64,000 nucleotides of DNA, taken from DATGSL01 sp964645585. GTDB lineage: Bacteria; Verrucomicrobiota; Verrucomicrobiia; Opitutales; T3Sed10-336. This document shows, piece by piece, positions 19,249-26,675 of the stretch. Position 1 is the stretch's first letter. Each line of letters starts with the position of its first letter. The notes beneath the pieces were generated by a model, which ran no database searches, had not been told where the DNA came from, and saw nothing but the letters and a program-made list of their open reading frames with translations. The position numbers were made by a program, and so were the translations under genes. The stretch spans positions 62,001-126,000 of the forward strand of contig CAZYAN010000002.1 in NCBI GenBank assembly GCA_964645585.1, given 5' to 3'.

Positions 19249-19321
19249 TTGGGGGCGGGAAGATCCGCGCCGCGGCGTCGAAGAGCTTGACGGCGTGCGA
19301 GGGGATTTTGAGAGTAACGAA

Positions 19322-20101
19322 ATGGTTAATCCGATTCGCACGTTGAAAGCGGGAGAAATGGATGTCGCGGTTTTTGGTGACATCGGTGACATGGGCAAGG
19401 CGGCCGCGGCGCATGCGGCCGATGTCCTCAAGCGCGCGGTTGCGGCCAACGGTTCGGCACGAGTGATTGTGGCGACCGGGAACTCGCAGGTGCCGTTCGT
19501 GGAGGCGCTTAAGGAGCACAAGGATGTGCCGTGGCAGAAGATCACCGCGTTTCACATGGACGAGTATCTCGGGATTTCGGCCGATCATCCGGCGAGCTTC
19601 CGCCGTTGGATTCGTGAGCGAATTGAAAAAACATTTTCGCCCAAGGAAGTCCATTATCTGAACGGCGAAGCGGAAGACCCGGAAGCGGAATGCCGCCGTT
19701 ATACGGATCTGTTGAAAGCAGCTCCGATCGATCTTGTGTGCATGGGAATTGGGGAGAACGGCCACATCGCGTTCAACGATCCGCACGTCGCGAATTTTGA
19801 GGATCCGGTTTTCGCGAAAGTCGTGGAACTTGATGAAGCCTGCCGCAACCAGCAGGTCGGGGAAGGGCATTTCCCGTCGATGGACGCCGTTCCGACTCAT
19901 GCGCTCAGCCTGACGATTCCGGCGTTGCTTTCGCCAAACGTGCTCCAGGTTGTGGTTCCAGAAAAGCGAAAGGCCGAGGCAGTAAAGAACACGATCGAAG
20001 GTCCGATTGCCACAAGCTGCCCGGCGAGCATCCTGCGGACGACCAGCAAAGCCAAGATGTTCCTGGATCCCGAATCGGCATCGGGCCTAAGAGCCGGGTA
20101 A
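19322..20101 (+). CDS. nagB: Glucosamine-6-phosphate deaminase family protein (NagB-like)
   Basis: A 259-residue NagB/6-phosphogluconolactonase-fold enzyme, expected to convert glucosamine-6-phosphate to fructose-6-phosphate and ammonia. Motifs are 'VIVATGNSQVPFVEAL', 'ITAFHMDEYLGI' (general-base Asp) and 'GIGENGHIAFNDP'. In E. coli NagB the last motif ends N-E-P; here the Glu is Asp, a conservative change at an active-site residue. Start 19322 is preceded by GAGAG; the 34-residue upstream extension overlaps the previous gene and is unlikely. A hairpin plus T-run follows the stop. Confidence 0.9.
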   Translation: MVNPIRTLKAGEMDVAVFGDIGDMGKAAAAHAADVLKRAVAANGSARVIVATGNSQVPFVEALKEHKDVPWQKITAFHMDEYLGISADHPASFRRWIRERIEKTFSPKEVHYLNGEAEDPEAECRRYTDLLKAAPIDLVCMGIGENGHIAFNDPHVANFEDPVFAKVVELDEACRNQQVGEGHFPSMDAVPTHALSLTIPALLSPNVLQVVVPEKRKAEAVKNTIEGPIATSCPASILRTTSKAKMFLDPESASGLRAG

Positions 20102-20117
20102 GCGGGCAGTAAAGGAT

Positions 20118-20136
20118 AACGCTCGCTGGCGTTTTT
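20118..20136 (+). terminator. Intrinsic terminator after the NagB-like gene
   Basis: AACGC (20118-20122), loop TCGCTG, GCGTT (20129-20133), with T continuing to 20136. A short stem but with a proper T-run, 17 bp after the stop codon. Confidence 0.5.
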
Positions 20137-20162
20137 CCCTCGAGAAATAGATTGCGTCGAAA

Positions 20163-20456
20163 ATGCCTCGCTCCCGGGCCCACAGGATTGCTTTGGGAGT
20201 CGTCGCAATCTGGGGGGCATTTTCGTACGCATATCTTGGCGTTGAGGACGGTAGTTCTGGATTGAGCCTGCTTGGCTGGATTCATGTGAGCTTCTTTCTG
20301 CCGGGCGGCGTTTGCATCCAATTCCTGAAAGGAAGCCATACAAACGCTGATCTTCCGTTACTAGCGGGAATAAGTTGGATGGCGTATTCTCTGCTGGCGC
20401 TCGGTCTTGCTCAATGGATATGCGTGATCCGGCGTGCCAGACGCAAAGCCGAGTAG
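20163..20456 (+). CDS. Small hypothetical membrane protein
   Basis: 97 residues with three likely membrane segments ('IALGVVAIWGAFSYAYL', 'LSLLGWIHVSFFLPGGV', 'LAGISWMAYSLLALGLAQWICVI') and a basic tail 'RRARRKAE'. No family recognised. The alternating hydrophobic/loop pattern and positive-inside ends argue for a real gene over chance, but base composition is lower in GC than its neighbours and no homology can be checked. It lies just after the nagB terminator and converges on the GCS2-like gene. Confidence 0.5.
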   Translation: MPRSRAHRIALGVVAIWGAFSYAYLGVEDGSSGLSLLGWIHVSFFLPGGVCIQFLKGSHTNADLPLLAGISWMAYSLLALGLAQWICVIRRARRKAE

Positions 20457-20517
20457 GGCCGAGGCAGGCAACCGCGAGTACGTCTCCGGCATGGAGCAAG
20501 CTTCTTGGACTCCTTCC

Positions 20518-21837
20518 TTATTCGACGACGTGAGAGATGCCGGGCTTACGTGTGTTCACACGCGGCCGAGTCGGGGGCTCGGGCGTCAGGGGCAACAATT
20601 TTTGTGATTTCCCAAACTGGCTGAAAAGCCGGTTTTCCGAAAGACAATCGGCGAGGTTTTCCACAACCGGACCAAAATCGGCCGGGTTTTCACCGGTGAA
20701 GGCGAGGAGGCGCGCGGCGAGATTTCCGTTCGCGAGAATGGCTTCGATTGTCTCGATTTCGCGGGCCGAAAAGTTTTCACGTGGAAGCATTGCGAAAACA
20801 TAACGCCAGAAGTCGCCGGCCGTACGGCAGCTTTCGGGCAACTGGAAGGCTTCGCTCAGCTCTGGTAATAGCAGCGGCGCGTCAAAGCCTGAACGAACCA
20901 CCTGCAGCAATTGTTCTTTCCGGAGGGACGTCGGCGAAGCCAGCGCCCAGGCGCGCAGCTCCGCAGCGAAGTCTGTCACCAAATACCGGATACTTTCAAT
21001 GATCAAACGGCTGAGCGCGAGGTCGGCCCGCGGACATTCCTGGACATCGAGGAGGCGAATCTCGATCGCATTTCGGTCGAATCGGGCAATTGCGCCCCGC
21101 GAATTGAGCCACTCGTGCTGCAGAATGCCTTCGGGATCGAGCGGGCGGATCTGCGCGAACATCGGCGCGAGAATATTCTCGCGATATTCTTGTTCGGAGA
21201 AAACGGGCTCCGGGATGATGTCGCCCGCTATCAGGGGACAGCGCGATTGATTGAATCGGTAAGTGTCGATCCGGCTGTCTAGAAGCCCGGTCACCTTCCC
21301 ATCCCGAAACGGACTGCCCGCCGCGAGTGCTGGAACCAGCGGCAAGACTACGAGGACCGCCGAGTGGAGGAGCGCGAATTCTTCATCGCCATGGAAAGGC
21401 AGATTGATGTGACAGCTCTGGAGATTGAACCAGCCGTGACCGCGGCAGTCGAAGATTCTGTCGTACAGTTCGTAGATCTCGCGGCTGCCGTGAGGCCAAA
21501 TTTTTGATTCGACCGCCGGGTCCATCGTCGGATGCATCGGTCCCGGGAGAAGCCGGCAGCTGTGCTTCGCCAAGATCGCATTGCTCAGACGAATCGCTTC
21601 CACGAGATCATTTTCAAGCTGAACAAAGTCGGCGGCAGGCTCCGACGTTCTGAGCTCGAAAACATGCGCGGCCAGTTCGTTGGAAACCTCGCATGCGCCG
21701 ATCGTGCAATCACTCGCGGCTTCGCCGCACAGGGCGATCATGATCTGATCGGTCAGCGGCGCGACGCGTCCGTCGGCTTTGCGGACGATCATGTATTCGA
21801 GTTCGATCCCGAATTTTTCGAAGAGACGGAAAGGCAT
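20518..21837 (-). CDS. GCS2-type carboxylate-amine ligase (glutamate-cysteine ligase-like)
   Basis: 439 residues of the glutamate-cysteine ligase type 2 (glutamine-synthetase-fold) family. The N-terminal metal-binding strand is 'KFGIELEYMIV'; later family-type segments are 'GHGWFNLQSCHINLPFHGDEEF', 'AAGSPFRDGK' and 'RFDRNAIEIRLLDVQECPRADLA'. Such enzymes join an amino group to a glutamate-like gamma-carboxylate with ATP. It is the last gene of a minus-strand cassette after a C39 peptidase and an RLAN/ATP-grasp ligase, separated from the latter by a 48-bp spacer holding a heptamer repeat. The context suggests synthesis of a small peptide rather than glutathione. Substrate unknown. Confidence 0.85.
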   Translation of the reverse strand: MPFRLFEKFGIELEYMIVRKADGRVAPLTDQIMIALCGEAASDCTIGACEVSNELAAHVFELRTSEPAADFVQLENDLVEAIRLSNAILAKHSCRLLPGPMHPTMDPAVESKIWPHGSREIYELYDRIFDCRGHGWFNLQSCHINLPFHGDEEFALLHSAVLVVLPLVPALAAGSPFRDGKVTGLLDSRIDTYRFNQSRCPLIAGDIIPEPVFSEQEYRENILAPMFAQIRPLDPEGILQHEWLNSRGAIARFDRNAIEIRLLDVQECPRADLALSRLIIESIRYLVTDFAAELRAWALASPTSLRKEQLLQVVRSGFDAPLLLPELSEAFQLPESCRTAGDFWRYVFAMLPRENFSAREIETIEAILANGNLAARLLAFTGENPADFGPVVENLADCLSENRLFSQFGKSQKLLPLTPEPPTRPRVNTRKPGISHVVE

Positions 21838-21841
21838 TGGG

Positions 21842-21876
21842 GATTTTCGATTTTAAATTTTTGATTTTAGATTTTT
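21842..21876. repeat. Heptamer tandem repeat (GATTTTN, five units)
   Basis: Five consecutive 7-mers: GATTTTC, GATTTTA, AATTTTT, GATTTTA and GATTTTT. They fill most of the spacer immediately upstream of the GCS2-like start codon, so they would lie in its leader RNA. Confidence 0.75.
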
Positions 21877-21885
21877 TTGGGGGCG

Positions 21886-23370
21886 TTATTTTTCGGCGGC
21901 GGTTAGGGCGGGCTGTTTGGTTTTTTCAATCCGCTGCAGGAGATTCTTCATAATGCGCTGGTAAACCTCCGCGCCGCCGATCTGGTCCTCCACGCCGGAA
22001 TCGATGTTGGGGTTGTCATTGACCTCGATGACGTACACGTCGTCGCCGCGCTGCTTGAGGTCGACACCGTATAAACCGTTGCCGATCAGCTTGGTGGCGG
22101 CGAGTGCGGTTTGAATCACCTCCGCCGGTGTGTTTTCAATTGGCACGGTATCGGCCGCTCCTCCTTTCGATCTCGCCGATTTCGCGTGATTGTATATCTG
22201 CCAGTGCTTCTCCGACATATAATAGCGGCAGACGAAGAGCGGTTCGTTGTTGAGGACGCCGACCCGCCAGTCGAAGTCGGTCGGCAGAAATTCCTGGGCA
22301 ATCAGGAAATCGGACGATTTAAAGAGCTTGGCAATCTTCTGCCTGAGTTCGCCCAACGAATCGACCTTGAAGACACCGAGGGAAAACGCGCTGTCGGGAA
22401 TCTTTATCACCATTGGGAAACCGAGCGAAGTCGCGACCTGCTCGGCGTTCTTCGCGTAAAGCATCTCCGTGCGCGGCATCGGGATCCTGTTTCTGCGCAG
22501 GAGTTCGTGGAGATAAATTTTGTTGCAGCAACGGCGGATGGAATCCGGGTCATCGATGACGGCCATTCCTTCGCGCTGGGCTTTAGTCGCAAAGCGGTAG
22601 GTGTGGTTGTCGACCGCCGTCGTCTCGCGAATGAACAGGCCGTCGAATTCGAGGAGCCGCGGGTAATCGGTCCGGGTGATCAGCTCGACATTGCAGCCGA
22701 GCGCCTCGCCGGCCCGAATGAAATGATTCAGGGCGCGGCGGTCGGATGGCGCCTGCTTCTCGGCGGGATTGTGAAGAATCGCGATGTCGAAGCCGGTGTT
22801 GACCCGGTCGCGTCCGCTCGTCCAGCGGCGGCTGAGGAAGGCATCCATCGCCTCCTTTACTTTAAAAAGGTGTGACTGGGGCGCTTGGCTTAGCCCCATC
22901 GGTTTGATGGACTGGATTTCCCAGCCACGGTCGGTATAGCAGAACTGGACCTTGAATAGAGGGCAGGGGAACAAGGTGAACAGCTGCTGCGACAGGTGCG
23001 AATGCCGCTCCGCCAGGTTCTGCCCGAAGTAGACGCTCAAGGCGAAATCCTCCTGGATGATCCGGGCGAGGCTCTTCTGGACCGTCGTGTTTAACTCGTC
23101 GAGCACGTCGGAATAAATCCGTTTGCTGGTGAGGTTTTGGAGAGTTCGGGCCGTCGGCATCGCTCGGTGGCCGCGGGCCTCTGCAAGGAGCGAGATGTAA
23201 TACCCGGTGCTCAGCTTCCGGTCGTTTCGGCAGAGATTAACGATCTTGTAGTCGCCCGCGGTAAACTCTGGCCGGGTCAAGTAGTCTTCGGCCACGACGA
23301 CATTGTAGCCTGCCCATTCGGGGGACCAGTCTTTGAAGTCGTCGATGACGACGAGATTGCGCAATTTCAT
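21886..23370 (-). CDS. RimK-like ATP-grasp ligase with N-terminal RLAN domain
   Basis: 494 residues. The N-terminal ~180 residues match the RimK-like ATP-grasp N-terminal (RLAN) type ('VVIDDFKDWSPEWAGYNVVVAEDYL', 'KIVNLCRNDRKLSTGYYISLLAEARGH'). The C-terminal part is an ATP-grasp fold: 'FIRETTAVDNHTYRFA', 'MVIKIPDSAFSLGVFKV' (ATP-binding Lys), and 'YVIEVNDNPNIDSGVED' (metal-binding Glu/Asn). ATP-grasp ligases of the RimK group form amide bonds via acyl-phosphates, commonly adding glutamate. It lies 10 bp after the C39 peptidase stop, a tight operon. The reaction product is unknown. Confidence 0.93.
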   Translation of the reverse strand: MKLRNLVVIDDFKDWSPEWAGYNVVVAEDYLTRPEFTAGDYKIVNLCRNDRKLSTGYYISLLAEARGHRAMPTARTLQNLTSKRIYSDVLDELNTTVQKSLARIIQEDFALSVYFGQNLAERHSHLSQQLFTLFPCPLFKVQFCYTDRGWEIQSIKPMGLSQAPQSHLFKVKEAMDAFLSRRWTSGRDRVNTGFDIAILHNPAEKQAPSDRRALNHFIRAGEALGCNVELITRTDYPRLLEFDGLFIRETTAVDNHTYRFATKAQREGMAVIDDPDSIRRCCNKIYLHELLRRNRIPMPRTEMLYAKNAEQVATSLGFPMVIKIPDSAFSLGVFKVDSLGELRQKIAKLFKSSDFLIAQEFLPTDFDWRVGVLNNEPLFVCRYYMSEKHWQIYNHAKSARSKGGAADTVPIENTPAEVIQTALAATKLIGNGLYGVDLKQRGDDVYVIEVNDNPNIDSGVEDQIGGAEVYQRIMKNLLQRIEKTKQPALTAAEK

Positions 23371-23380
23371 TTCAATTCGG

Positions 23381-24112
23381 TTAGATCAGAGAAGCGGGAG
23401 GGGAGCCTGGTGCGTCGAAGGCTTTGGGTTTGATGATCAGGAGATTCGCGTCGTAGGTGACGATACCGAGCATGACGGCGCTAATGAAGCGGTGGACGTC
23501 GATCCGGTACACGCCTTTCGGATTGAACGGATTGTCCATGTAAGGATCGGCGATAATGACTTCCATGCTGTCTGGATCGAAACCATTGACTACGACAAAA
23601 TGACCGGTCGGAAAGCCGGCGACGTCATCGTCGGTCGAGTCAGGAAGTTCCCGAACGGTTTGGTAAAGATACGTCGCGCTCAATCCCGTGAGAATCGGTG
23701 CGCCGCGCAAAAGCAGCCGATGGAGGAAGGCGGGAGTCAAGTCGTTGAAGCGGATCCGCCCGCCGCGCTTGAGGAATTCGATGTAGGCGCGATGTGTCTC
23801 AGCGAGTTTCTCCGAGGTCAGGTACGGGATACGGCGCGTCAATTTGTCGATGAGTTCCGGCGGTTCCAGATTCCACCAAGTCGGATCGAACACCCGGAGA
23901 TTGTAGGAGTACGTCCTTGCCGAAAAACCGTGACGCAGGGCATGGAGCGCGAGGTTTACCGAAAGCGTTCCGCCGTCCTCGTGCTCCGGGATCTCTTCGA
24001 TCAGCCGGTCGAGAGGAACTTCAAAATTAAAGTGCCGGTAGATGGCATGCAAGCAGGTCGGACCGCAAGTCGACTCGGTCGGCTGAGGGAGCATTTCCAA
24101 AGGAATTTGCAT
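23381..24112 (-). CDS. C39-family papain-like cysteine peptidase
   Basis: 243 residues with no obvious signal peptide, so probably cytoplasmic. The nucleophile motif 'TESTCGPTCL' has Cys16 near the N-terminus; catalytic His is in 'FPTGHFVVVNGFD' and the Asp partner probably in 'IIADPYMDNPF'. These features place it with C39-like peptidases. It is the first gene of the cassette with the RLAN/ATP-grasp and GCS2-like ligases. In related proteobacterial clusters, as I recall, a GNAT acetyltransferase is fused to this peptidase; no such domain is present here. It may trim or transfer a peptide made by the two ligases (inference). Confidence 0.88.
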   Translation of the reverse strand: MQIPLEMLPQPTESTCGPTCLHAIYRHFNFEVPLDRLIEEIPEHEDGGTLSVNLALHALRHGFSARTYSYNLRVFDPTWWNLEPPELIDKLTRRIPYLTSEKLAETHRAYIEFLKRGGRIRFNDLTPAFLHRLLLRGAPILTGLSATYLYQTVRELPDSTDDDVAGFPTGHFVVVNGFDPDSMEVIIADPYMDNPFNPKGVYRIDVHRFISAVMLGIVTYDANLLIIKPKAFDAPGSPPASLI

Positions 24113-24253
24113 GCAAGATCACAGACATGGATCGCGTTCAGATCGGAAGCAATGAGGAAATCCGCGAATTGCAATTCCGCTGATAGGTTTCCGGTTGCGG
24201 CAAGGTGCCCGCAGCGAAGGCTAATCATGGTCGTTTCGGGGGCGCGCGGTGCT

Positions 24254-25417
24254 TCAGGGCGGCGAGGCCGAATCGGACGAGGCCGGTTTTCGCGTAGCGG
24301 ATCGAAGCTGGGCTGGCTGGGTTTCAGCGGGCTTAAAATAACCGTCCAGACTGCCGGGACCGCTTCCGACGATACGGGTGCCGGGAGGCAGAGTGTCCAG
24401 GATGTTCGATGTTGGTTTGCCGTCGATGCCGAGGAGACGAGGATCTTTGTCCGATCCGAGGTCCTTGTAGAATTGGACATTACCGCCGAGAAAAACGATG
24501 TGGCCTCCCTCGGTGCCGTAAACACCCGCAGCATCCCATTTGCCGTCCGGGCGCAGGCCGCGGGTCCAGGCGATTGGGGTAGTGAAGGGCATGTCGGTCC
24601 GCAAGCCAGTCACATAATCAAAAGCGAACACCTGCTGCACGGCAAATTCGGGATTTAATGTCTCTCGATCCGGGTTGAGTACGGGAAACGAGAGTGACTC
24701 CCGGGGAAAGACCTTGGCCTGACTCGAAAACCAAAGGCTCGCGTCGTTAATGCCGCCGTTCTGGGCGAGGAGCCTCGCGACATCGTGTAAGCTTGTCGTG
24801 CGTTCGTGCCCGTTTTCTGAGATGACCGTTGGCGGCAGCACCTCACGATTATCGTTCGCGTAGATGAGAGATGCCTGTCCGATCATGCGAAGGTTGTTAG
24901 CGTCAACAGTCCAGCGTGCCCCGTGCCCTCGTCGATGAGGTACAGAGGGTGCAAACACTGTCCAAGCGAAAAGGAGCCCGATAAGAATTCGACTGGCGAC
25001 GACGAGTCTCCTTCCGATGAGTGTGCCGTTGGACGCGTCAATTTGTCGCGATGCGACGCTGGCAATGATGAGAGACAAAATCGCGGCTCCCACTCCGGTT
25101 TGGCTAACTAAGCGAATCGAGCTTTGCCCGGAGAACACATACGCCCGGGCAGTTGCGACGAGAGCGACAGCAGCCAAAACGAACGCGACGATGGCCATGC
25201 GCGATATTGGCGTTGGCGGAGAGATCGCGGGAATTGGAGGCGGATTGGTGTAAAGCGCCCGCTCCAAGAACTCCTGGATCGGCCGCCATTCGGACATTCC
25301 CTCTATCCAGTAAAGGGATTCGTCTGGAATTTTTCCGGCGGAAAATTCGTCTCGCACCTCCGATTCTTCGCGAACCTCGTGCCGGCCATCCGGAGTGGCA
25401 ATATGAACCTGGGGCAT
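24254..25417 (-). CDS. GYF_2-domain membrane protein with pseudopilin-like C-terminal region
   Basis: 387 residues. The N-terminal ~50 residues resemble GYF_2/DUF4339 ('EVRDEFSAGKIPDESLYWIEGMSEWRPI'). A Pro-rich linker and three membrane segments (about residues 73-95, 105-125 and 145-163) follow. The C-terminal ~200 residues look like the exported part of Verrucomicrobia/Planctomycetes prepilin-type proteins: 'NNLRMIGQASLIYANDNREVLPP' and a final 'GGHIVFLGGNVQFYKDL'. GYF_2 domains often occur on membrane proteins in these phyla; a binding role is inferred. It is 141 bp upstream of the C39 peptidase on the same strand but probably separate. Confidence 0.82.
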   Translation of the reverse strand: MPQVHIATPDGRHEVREESEVRDEFSAGKIPDESLYWIEGMSEWRPIQEFLERALYTNPPPIPAISPPTPISRMAIVAFVLAAVALVATARAYVFSGQSSIRLVSQTGVGAAILSLIIASVASRQIDASNGTLIGRRLVVASRILIGLLFAWTVFAPSVPHRRGHGARWTVDANNLRMIGQASLIYANDNREVLPPTVISENGHERTTSLHDVARLLAQNGGINDASLWFSSQAKVFPRESLSFPVLNPDRETLNPEFAVQQVFAFDYVTGLRTDMPFTTPIAWTRGLRPDGKWDAAGVYGTEGGHIVFLGGNVQFYKDLGSDKDPRLLGIDGKPTSNILDTLPPGTRIVGSGPGSLDGYFKPAETQPAQLRSATRKPASSDSASPP

Positions 25418-25520
25418 ACCTCCGGATCGTGTTGCAACGACGGAACCGTGTCAACGGGTTCGTCGCGTCGAGGCGCATCTTAAGGAAATCACATGAAACT
25501 AAACGCCGCAGTTGAGAAAC

Positions 25521-25550
25521 CACGAATGGACACGAATCAACACGAATTCA
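25521..25550. repeat. 10-bp tandem repeat CACGAATNNA, three units
   Basis: CACGAATGGA, CACGAATCAA and CACGAATTCA in direct succession; seven of the ten positions plus the final A are invariant. Confidence 0.8.
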
Positions 25551-25624
25551 ATATGATAAGTTGAGCTATGGTTCTCGAAAAGCTGGAACGCCAGTTCGCG
25601 GAAGAAACGCGGTTGCACTCGTAG

Positions 25625-25644
25625 CGCGAGCCTCCGAGCTTGCG
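25625..25644. repeat. Short GC-rich inverted repeat
   Basis: CGCGAGC (25625-25631) and GCTTGCG (25638-25644) pair with one G-T mismatch around a 6-base loop, CTCCGA. There is no T-run, so it is not a convincing terminator; it resembles dispersed palindromic elements. Confidence 0.4.
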
Positions 25645-25790
25645 AGATCCCAGGATTTCAGAGTTTCACTCGATGTCGTGCCCTTTGCGGTGAAATCTGT
25701 GTGGCGCCTTTCCTGTTCTCACGCCCGCTTCGCTCAAGACGCGGAGACGCTAAGGAGGTTAAATTGGCCCGGCAGTTATTGAGTCTTATC

Positions 25791-25862
25791 TTCGCGTCGT
25801 TGCGTCTTTGCGTGAGAAACGAGATGATTAACCACAAAGGACGCAAAGAGCGCAAAGAAGGC
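25791..25862. repeat. Inverted pair of 9-bp-period repeat arrays
   Basis: The left array TTCGCGTCG/TTGCGTCTT/TGCGT (25791-25813) and the right array AAAGGACGC/AAAGAGCGC/AAAGAAGGC (25836-25862) are roughly reverse complements of each other, so the block could fold into a long imperfect hairpin. Confidence 0.65.
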
Positions 25863-25925
25863 ACGGCATGGCGACGGCGGGTGGAGACTATTCGGTCCGC
25901 CGGGCGCGCCCGGTATGCGAGTTCC

Positions 25926-26675
25926 CTATCGGATATACCCGACTTGACTGTCGGGAATGTAAACCTCGCGGCCGTCGTCGAGAAGGGCGCGGATGTAACT
26001 TCCGTGCCGCCCGGCCGCCTGGACCAGTTCCGCGGCCGAAATCTCGGCGACCGCCGGACTGTCGGGCGCGGGCGCCACGCGTGCGACGGTGTCTCCGAGC
26101 ACAACGGCGGTTTGTTCTTCGGGATTCAGGGAAATTGCGGTCAATGCCAGGGCGAACGCCGCGGCACCGATCCCGGCTACTGCTGAAAAGATCTTTGCTC
26201 GCTTGCGATTTCCGGTCCATTGCCGGCCTGCCAGAGCGAAAACCGCCGCCCAAAAAGCGATCGTGCCGATCCAAATCCACCCGTTGCGGGGAACCTGCTG
26301 AAGCCAGTTGCTTCCCGAAGTCGAGGGCGCGGCGGTCCCCAAGGCAATTTCGCTTACGAGATACTGCACATTGGCTCGCGCGCCCGAATGATCCGGATCG
26401 ATTGCCAAGGCTCGTTCCCATTGAAGGCGAGCCTGCCCAAGCTCCCCGAGCTGAAAATACGCGTTTCCAAGGTTATAATAGACGTTGGCCGACGGATGGG
26501 TTTGAAGGATTTGTTCGTAGAGGACGATGGCTTCCTCGTAACGCTCCTCAGCAAAACAATTGTTCGCGTCAAAGAATGCCGCTTCCGGATCCGCTGCCGC
26601 CATGACGGCCCGGACCGTTGCCGCTGGCTGCCAACTGAGAACTAGGAATAGAAAGATCAGGGAAAATCGTTTCAT
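25926..26675 (-). CDS. batE: BatE-like protein (TPR repeats, two membrane helices, SH3-like C-terminus)
   Basis: 249 residues from the ATG at 26675, which overlaps the batD stop as ATGA and gives a signal peptide ('MKRFSLIFLFLVLSWQPAATVRAV'). It contains TPR units ('AFFDANNCFAEERYEEAIVLYEQIL', 'NVYYNLGNAYFQLGELGQARLQWERALAI'), two membrane helices around residues 130-185, and a C-terminal bacterial SH3-like segment ending 'DDGREVYIPDSQVGYIR'. This is the BatE layout and it closes the Bat operon. Bat proteins are linked to stress and oxygen tolerance in Bacteroides and Leptospira; the mechanism is unclear. Confidence 0.88.
   Translation of the reverse strand: MKRFSLIFLFLVLSWQPAATVRAVMAAADPEAAFFDANNCFAEERYEEAIVLYEQILQTHPSANVYYNLGNAYFQLGELGQARLQWERALAIDPDHSGARANVQYLVSEIALGTAAPSTSGSNWLQQVPRNGWIWIGTIAFWAAVFALAGRQWTGNRKRAKIFSAVAGIGAAAFALALTAISLNPEEQTAVVLGDTVARVAPAPDSPAVAEISAAELVQAAGRHGSYIRALLDDGREVYIPDSQVGYIR

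Larger units (their letters stand above)
25418..25925. other. 508-bp repeat-rich spacer without a supported gene
   Basis: No convincing coding sequence. Short ORFs here (for example 25561-25782) lack family features and cross repeat motifs. The spacer holds a perfect-period 10-mer triplet (25521-25550), a GC-rich hairpin (25625-25644) and an inverted pair of 9-bp-period repeat arrays (25791-25813 and 25836-25862). It separates the 3' end of the Bat operon from the GYF_2 gene start. Confidence 0.7.

Noticed and set aside
23333..24658. 441-codon open frame antisense to the C39 peptidase and GYF_2 gene
   Set aside because: Runs across two real genes and their spacer; no family pattern.
25561..25782. 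73-codon frame in the 508-bp spacer
   Set aside because: Spans the hairpin repeat, no ribosome site, no motif.
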